Shown: positions 63,267-64,000 of the stretch, in pieces | Layout: each line of letters begins with the position of its first letter | Position numbering within the stretch: the first letter of the stretch is position 1 | DNA from: Arthrobacter alpinus | GTDB taxonomy: Bacteria; Actinomycetota; Actinomycetes; Actinomycetales; Micrococcaceae | Assembly (NCBI RefSeq): GCF_001445575.1 | Contig: NZ_CP013200.1 | Span: forward strand, 2,604,001-2,668,000 | Direction of reading: 5' to 3' | DNA: 64,000 nt | Translations under genes and position numbers: made by a program | Notes under the pieces: model-generated | The model's input: the letters and a program-made list of their open reading frames with translations, nothing else | What the model was told of the DNA's origin: nothing | Databases searched by the model: none

Positions 63267-63460
63267 CCTATCTGCTATTAGGGACATGTATCCATTGACA
63301 TGTCTTTTATAGCAGGCATACCCTTGCTCATGTCGGCTAAAAAGCTTCCCCGCCGACATGCGTCGCGGATCTGAACGGATTGGAGACGCAAACCTCATTT
63401 GGGACGCTGGCGTCACCCACGTGAAAGTGGCTGGCACCCCGGCGCATGGAAGGACTTCTC

Positions 63461-64000
63461 ATGGAGCGACAGTTCCCCTACCCCCTCGTTCTCGACGGCG
63501 AGTATTCCCACCATCTGAGCCGTTGGCTGTGGCTCCTCAAGTGGCTGTTGGTCATCCCGCACGTCATCGTGCTGTTCTTCCTGTGGATCGCGTTCCTTGT
63601 GCTGTCGGTGGTCGCGTTCTTCACGATCCTGGTCACGGGCCGGTACCCGCGGGGAATCTTTGACTTCAATGTCGGCGTGCTGCGCTGGAGCTGGCGGGTC
63701 GGCTACTACTCCTACAGTGCGCTGGGTACCGACCGCTATCCGCCGTTCAGTCTGGCCGATGATCCGAACTACCCGGCACGGCTGACCGTGGAGCATCCAC
63801 AGTCGCTCTCACGCGGGCTTGTGTTGGTGAAGTGGTGGCTGCTCGCGCTGCCGCACTACCTGATCATCGGCGTCTTCACTGGTGCTGCTTTCGCCGGGTA
63901 CAGCCAGGTGCGTGATAACAACGCCTGGGCCTACGGCAGTGGTCTGATCGGTCTGCTGGTCTGCATTGCCGGCATCGTCTTGCTGTTTGCTGGCCTCTAC
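63461..64000 (+). CDS. DUF4389 domain-containing membrane protein (3' truncated by window edge)
   Basis: 180 codons from the ATG at 63461 to the window end without a stop. MERQFPYPLVLDGEYSHHLSRWLWLLKWLLVIPHVIVLFFLWIAFLVLSVVAFFTILVTGRYPRGIFDFNVGVLRWSWRVGYYSYSALGTDRYPPFSL is the standard DUF4389 repeat; a second repeat (HPQSLSRGLVLVKWWLLALPHYLI) begins before the edge. Function unknown. Confidence 0.92.
   Translation, partial: MERQFPYPLVLDGEYSHHLSRWLWLLKWLLVIPHVIVLFFLWIAFLVLSVVAFFTILVTGRYPRGIFDFNVGVLRWSWRVGYYSYSALGTDRYPPFSLADDPNYPARLTVEHPQSLSRGLVLVKWWLLALPHYLIIGVFTGAAFAGYSQVRDNNAWAYGSGLIGLLVCIAGIVLLFAGLY

Overview
The window looks like chromosomal DNA of a high-GC Gram-positive actinobacterium of the Micrococcaceae, most likely Arthrobacter or a close relative. 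The evidence is the Pup-proteasome locus (pup end, prcB, prcA, pafA), a single fused pafBC gene as known from Arthrobacter, rbpA, a helY-type helicase and a polyprenol-phosphate mannose synthase.

Three parts can be told apart. (1) About 1-20.7 kb is core chromosome: pup-prcB-prcA-pafA, two FKBP-type PPIases, pafBC, a small membrane protein, tatA, tatC, a frameshifted helY, an amidohydrolase and ppm1 on the plus strand. These are followed by rbpA, an SPFH/NfeD pair, the divergent yczR/yczE pair, rlmA-like and def. (2) About 20.7-59.05 kb is an accessory region with many short, broken or transferred genes. Its first half (21.6-37.6 kb) holds a lone beta-propeller gene, one end of a Tn402/Tn5053-type transposon, a broken relaxase, two related secreted proteins, a three-gene tyrosine-recombinase operon, a cupredoxin/SHOCT pair, GrpB, a GT1 glycosyltransferase and a VOC protein. 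Its second half is divided by four copies (A-D) of a ~400-bp unit, each containing the 3' end of a tRNA gene. The units bracket three cargo modules: module 1 (DUF3841, lipoprotein, PD-(D/E)XK-like protein), module 2 (Fic protein, decayed amine oxidase, isochorismatase-like hydrolase, GlxA-type regulator, CGNR regulator, LLM flavin oxidoreductase) and module 3 (an Abi/HEPN gene interrupted by an IS21-family element, then a copper-resistance operon with a CsoR-type operator). (3) 59.05-64 kb looks like chromosome again: TetR regulator, alcohol dehydrogenase, DUF4386 protein, SDR, winged-helix regulator and a DUF4389 membrane protein.

Functionally, the core region joins regulated proteolysis (PrcA/PrcB with PafA tagging) to the DNA-damage regulator PafBC and to twin-arginine export. 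The accessory region looks like stepwise accumulation of integrative elements. Its modules carry att-like ends but no integrase of their own, as described for cis-mobilizable elements (CIMEs).

Sequence-quality warning: five genes (helY, yczE, relaxase, cupredoxin, amine oxidase) are each broken by one missing G or C, mostly in short G/C runs. This may be uncorrected sequencing error rather than real decay. No CRISPR array, rRNA or intact tRNA gene was seen.
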